Of a DNA stretch of 64,000 bases, positions 61,595 to 64,000 are shown piece by piece. The number at the start of each line of letters is the position of its first letter. Positions within the stretch are counted from its first letter, which is position 1. The notes beneath the pieces were generated by a model. The model ran no database searches. It had not been told where the DNA came from and worked only from the letters and a program-made list of their open reading frames with translations. The position numbers and the translations under genes were made by a program. The DNA is from CAJXZP01 sp963974475. GTDB taxonomy: Bacteria; Bacteroidota; Bacteroidia; Flavobacteriales_G; Salibacteraceae. Where the stretch lies: assembly GCA_963974475.1 (NCBI GenBank), contig CAXBCR010000004.1:134676-198675 (forward strand), written 5' to 3'.

Positions 61595-61885
61595 TTGATA
61601 GACTTAGAAAAAGTAAACGCAGCAACCAATCTTTTAAAAGGGATAGCTCATCCTATTCGATTAGCCATAATGGAAGTGCTCAGAAATGGAGATAAGCTTT
61701 GTGTAACGGATATTTACGAGCAAATTGAAGTAGAACAAGCCGTAGCTTCGCAACATTTAAAGATTTTGAAGGACAAAAATATATTGGCTTCCGAAAAAAA
61801 AGGAAAGCAAATATTCTACAAGATTAAAAATGATAAGTTCAATAAATTGCTTGATTATATAGAGGAATGCAATGAATGTGATTAA
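61595..61885 (+). CDS. ArsR family repressor
   Basis: A 96-residue winged-helix repressor (GIAHPIRLAIMEVLRNGDKL, recognition helix QAVASQHLKILKDKNILA). It begins with TTG; no ATG lies upstream in frame and the promoter box fits. Cysteines are Cys36 (KLCVTD), Cys92 and Cys95 (EECNECD). One Cys in the second helix and one near the C-terminus recall persulfide sensors of the BigR/SqrR type, although the spacing differs. With YgaP-like, rhodanese and thioredoxin genes behind it, a sulfide or persulfide signal is plausible; metal sensing is the alternative. Confidence 0.87.
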   Translation: MIDLEKVNAATNLLKGIAHPIRLAIMEVLRNGDKLCVTDIYEQIEVEQAVASQHLKILKDKNILASEKKGKQIFYKIKNDKFNKLLDYIEECNECD

Positions 61886-62129
61886 CACGATTATAAAAAC
61901 CCCTTGGGGTAAAGGAAGATGGATTCGTTTAGGCCTAGGAATCGCTTTTTTGATGGATGCCTATGCGAAACAGTCGGGCTTAGTGGCTTTGATGGGAACA
62001 TTTTTAATTTACCAAGCAGCTTTTAATACAGGTTGTGGATTTGGAAATACGGACTGTGCACCTACCCAAATGAAGAAAAATGAGAACGATATTTCTCATA
62101 ATTTTATTGAATTACCTAAAAGAAAATAA
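61872..62129 (+). CDS. DUF2892 (YgaP-like transmembrane) protein
   Basis: An 85-residue membrane protein with two helices (WIRLGLGIAFLMDAYAKQSG and LVALMGTFLIYQAAFNTGCG), similar to the membrane part of YgaP (DUF2892). A Cys pair lies after the second helix (GCGFGNTDC). In E. coli YgaP, this region is fused to a rhodanese; here the rhodanese is the next gene. It overlaps arsR by 14 bp, so they are coupled. Confidence 0.82.
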   Translation: MNVINTIIKTPWGKGRWIRLGLGIAFLMDAYAKQSGLVALMGTFLIYQAAFNTGCGFGNTDCAPTQMKKNENDISHNFIELPKRK

Positions 62130-62130
62130 C

Positions 62131-62574
62131 ATGAAATTATTCCAAACTCACCTCCTTAAAATCGCGGTTTTATTTGCATTATCATTTAATGTAATTGCGG
62201 TTTCCTGTCAGTCGGGTGAGAGCAATACTTCCGCTGGTCAACAAGTAGCTGGATCGTTTAGTAACGTAAGCGTGTCCGATTTAAATACAGCCATAGCGAG
62301 TGAAAAAAACATCCTTGTTTTGGATGTAAGAACACCCCAAGAAGTAAGTCAAGGCTATGTTGCAAACGCACTGAATATAGATGTAAACGGTGCCACATTT
62401 ACCCAACAAGCCAAAGAATTGGACAAAACCAAAACCATATACGTTTACTGTAGATCAGGACATCGTAGTCAAAACGCTAGTAAACAACTGGTAAATATGG
62501 GCTTTACAGATGTTAGAAATGTGGAAGGTGGGTTTATTGCCTGGTCCGAAAAAGGCTACAAATCTGTAAAATAG
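62131..62574 (+). CDS. Rhodanese-like lipoprotein
   Basis: A single-domain rhodanese (sulfurtransferase) of 147 residues. The active-site loop is YCRSGHRSQNAS with the persulfide-forming Cys; CH2A-type start DVRTPQEVSQGYV precedes it. The N-terminus (KIAVLFALSFNVIAVSC) suggests a lipoprotein in the periplasm. The ATG is 1 base after the YgaP-like stop. It likely moves sulfane sulfur as part of the set. Confidence 0.88.
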   Translation: MKLFQTHLLKIAVLFALSFNVIAVSCQSGESNTSAGQQVAGSFSNVSVSDLNTAIASEKNILVLDVRTPQEVSQGYVANALNIDVNGATFTQQAKELDKTKTIYVYCRSGHRSQNASKQLVNMGFTDVRNVEGGFIAWSEKGYKSVK

Positions 62575-62844
62575 CAGACAAGAAAAACCTCGCCAATCTT
62601 TGTTCGAAATTCAACTTGAATAATGAACGCTGAATACCGAACAAGGAATGAAGAAGTGAAAAAGGTTAGAATTGACTAGGCATTTTCAGTTCTAAAATGA
62701 AAAATCACCCATTTACCCATTCATTACCCAAGGATACGTCATAACCAGTCATTGATATGGCAGTATGGCAGCCGAAGGGCTATTTGGCAACCTATTTGAA
62801 GGGATAATTACAGAAGTTTTAATGAGAAATAAAAAGTAATTGAT

Positions 62845-63141
62845 ATGGCAAGTTTTGGTTCAATAATTAAAAGTGAGATTCCTGTATTAATCGATTTTCA
62901 TGCCGAGTGGTGTGGGCCGTGTAAAACGGTATCTCCCATTCTCAAATCCTTAAAAGAGGAAATGGGCGACAAAGTGAAATTGATAAAGATTGACGTGGAT
63001 AAAAATCCGGAAATAGCGTCCAAATATCAAATAAGAGGCGTGCCTACCCTAATGATTTTTAAAGAAGGAAATCTAATGTGGCGTCAATCGGGTGTAGTGC
63101 CTATTGAGAATTTACGCACAGAGGTAAATAAGCACGTATAA
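62845..63141 (+). CDS. Thioredoxin
   Basis: A 98-residue thioredoxin with WCGPC active site (FHAEWCGPCKTVSPIL) and the cis-Pro motif RGVPTLMIF. It lacks a signal peptide, so it is cytoplasmic. It follows the rhodanese by 270 bp in the same direction. That gap shows no gene and no clear promoter box, so co-transcription with the arsR unit is uncertain. Confidence 0.93.
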   Translation: MASFGSIIKSEIPVLIDFHAEWCGPCKTVSPILKSLKEEMGDKVKLIKIDVDKNPEIASKYQIRGVPTLMIFKEGNLMWRQSGVVPIENLRTEVNKHV

Positions 63142-63149
63142 CGAAATAG

Positions 63150-63815
63150 CTAAGCATTTCCTTGCCCACGTACTTCGGTACTATTTTGAAGCTGATACGG
63201 AATGCTTTTAGAGATAAAGCCTTTGGCTGATAACTGATTTAAAACCTCGGGAAGCGATTCTTTGAGGTTTTTTTCTGCCTTTACGCTATCATGAAACACA
63301 ATGACCGAACCCGGCACAGTATGATGAATAACGCCCTTTATTATTTTGGCCGGCAATAATTTTCGGTCGTAATCACCACTAAGCACGCTCCACATAATGA
63401 TGCGGTACCTTTTAGCTAGTCGATGATATTGCGCCCGAGTAATTCTTCCATAAGGAGGTCTGAATAGGGAAGATGAAAAATGTTGTTCGCATTTTAGCGT
63501 ATTCCTATAATATTTATAGGCAGATGTATTCCAACCTTGAATATGATTAAAAGTATGATTGCCAATATGGTGTCCTTTTTCAATAATCAGTTTAACAATG
63601 TCGGGATAGCGTTGTGCATTTTCTCCTACCAAAAAAAAAGTGGCTTTCGCATTGTGCTTATCCAATTCATTTAATACCCAAGGGGTAATCTCCGGGTGAG
63701 GTCCGTCATCAAAAGTGAGGTATATGTCGGAGCCTTTGGATTCAATCTCCCAAATCAACTGAGAACTAATTGGTTTTAAAATACGCGGAGCTCTATGAAT
63801 AAGCGACATGTTCAT
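63150..63815 (-). CDS. Polysaccharide deacetylase family protein (NodB domain)
   Basis: A 221-residue carbohydrate esterase family 4 protein that removes acetyl groups from N-acetylglucosamine polymers. Motifs: TFDDGPHPEITP (catalytic Asp and metal Asp), HHIGNHTFNH (metal His pair), FRPPYGRIT and VIVFHDSVKAEKN. There is no signal peptide, so it may act in the cytoplasm or be unconventional. A minus-strand TAnnTTTG box at 63821-63828 is so near that the second Met (63809) may be the true start. It converges with thioredoxin, 8 bp apart. Confidence 0.9.
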   Translation of the reverse strand: MNMSLIHRAPRILKPISSQLIWEIESKGSDIYLTFDDGPHPEITPWVLNELDKHNAKATFFLVGENAQRYPDIVKLIIEKGHHIGNHTFNHIQGWNTSAYKYYRNTLKCEQHFSSSLFRPPYGRITRAQYHRLAKRYRIIMWSVLSGDYDRKLLPAKIIKGVIHHTVPGSVIVFHDSVKAEKNLKESLPEVLNQLSAKGFISKSIPYQLQNSTEVRGQGNA

Positions 63816-63896
63816 GGCTGCAAATGTAGGCCGAAAAAAATCAGAAAAGTAATTGCATAAAATGCAAAAAAAACTTTTTGAAATTCAAATTTATTA

Positions 63897-63904
63897 TACT
63901 TTTG
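63897..63904 (+). promoter_or_regulatory. -7 box for tRNA-Gln
   Basis: TACTTTTG matches TAnnTTTG, with a TTTG about 16 bp upstream (63877-63880) at nearly canonical -33 spacing. The tRNA begins 38 bp downstream. Confidence 0.65.
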
Positions 63905-63942
63905 CAGTCCTTTACAGGAAATGTCGTTTAGACATTATAAAT

Positions 63943-64000
63943 TGTCCCATGGTGTAACTGGCAACACGTCTGTTTTTGGTACAGAAGAGTCTAGGTTCGA
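63943..64000 (+). tRNA. tRNA-Gln (anticodon TTG), 3' end beyond window
   Basis: Begins with the acceptor stem TGTCCCA. The D-arm region (TGGTGTAACTGGCAACA) follows, then the anticodon arm TCTGT-TTTTGGT-ACAGA with TTG in the loop. The T-arm TCTAGGTTCGA is cut by the window end. The acceptor and D-stem are typical of Bacteroidota Gln tRNAs. Confidence 0.9.

Noticed and set aside
62575..62844. A gene or RNA in the 270-bp gap before thioredoxin
   Set aside because: Only short frames with stops, no hairpin with a T-run and no tRNA-like fold could be found by eye.

Overview
The window is a low-GC, gene-dense chromosomal segment from a Bacteroidota bacterium, most likely a member of Flavobacteriales. 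The evidence is protein-level (type IX secretion sorting domains, a giant SprB adhesin paired with a PorP/SprF protein, a KISTS-type MetRS) and DNA-level: the Bacteroidota -7 promoter box TAnnTTTG is readable in front of at least a dozen genes, and Shine-Dalgarno sequences are mostly absent. I cannot name the genus. The nearest guess is a Crocinitomicaceae/Cryomorphaceae-like lineage, held with low confidence.

Layout: 1-3205 is a truncated tricorn-type protease. 3311-7404 holds a lipoprotein, a DJ-1/PfpI protein, a Crp-family regulator, a VOC protein and a bestrophin channel. 7570-14807 (minus) is a nitric oxide module: ric (NO-damaged Fe-S repair), an Rrf2/NsrR-like sensor, norC, norB, norQ, norD, norE and norF. 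This is a full cNOR gene set with its own maturation factors. The same 18-bp operator-like dyad lies in front of ric and norC, and a 520-bp low-complexity repeat region separates norQ from norD. 14907-21626 is mostly housekeeping (flippase-like protein, ArsC/Spx-like protein, lysS, TPR lipoprotein, recA, bcp).

21852-25065 holds two secreted proteins. The upstream one has a broken reading frame with a pentanucleotide tract directly after its start codon, which suggests phase variation. 25301-28178 contains DUF302 and an overlapping cluster of EF-hand lipoprotein, YHYH protein, YwqK-like lipoprotein and SCO1. Next come a lipoprotein arylsulfatase and an octaheme cytochrome with TPRs. 28350-28781 and 33768-35020 carry about 12 copies of an 88-90-bp imperfect palindromic repeat. 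Two of its arrays bracket a GxxExxY-family PD-(D/E)XK protein.

35145-44457 includes corA, three outer-membrane proteins (one frameshifted), an aspartoacylase-like/RimK/RimB-like triplet, uvrC and an OmpA lipoprotein. 44850-48495 is a CoA-transferase and metG. 48647-61493 is a 3971-residue SprB-repeat adhesin followed by its SprF-like partner. By manual count it has 41 repeats, and these fall into three nested higher-order expansions (7 repeats x2, 4 repeats x3, 2 repeats x3). 61595-63141 is an ArsR/YgaP-like/rhodanese/thioredoxin redox-sulfur set. A polysaccharide deacetylase and a tRNA-Gln cut by the window edge follow.

The best candidates for something undescribed are the palindromic arrays around the GxxExxY gene, the apparent phase-variable locus at 25065, and the hierarchical growth of the SprB protein. 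All are read by eye; no alignment or database search was run.
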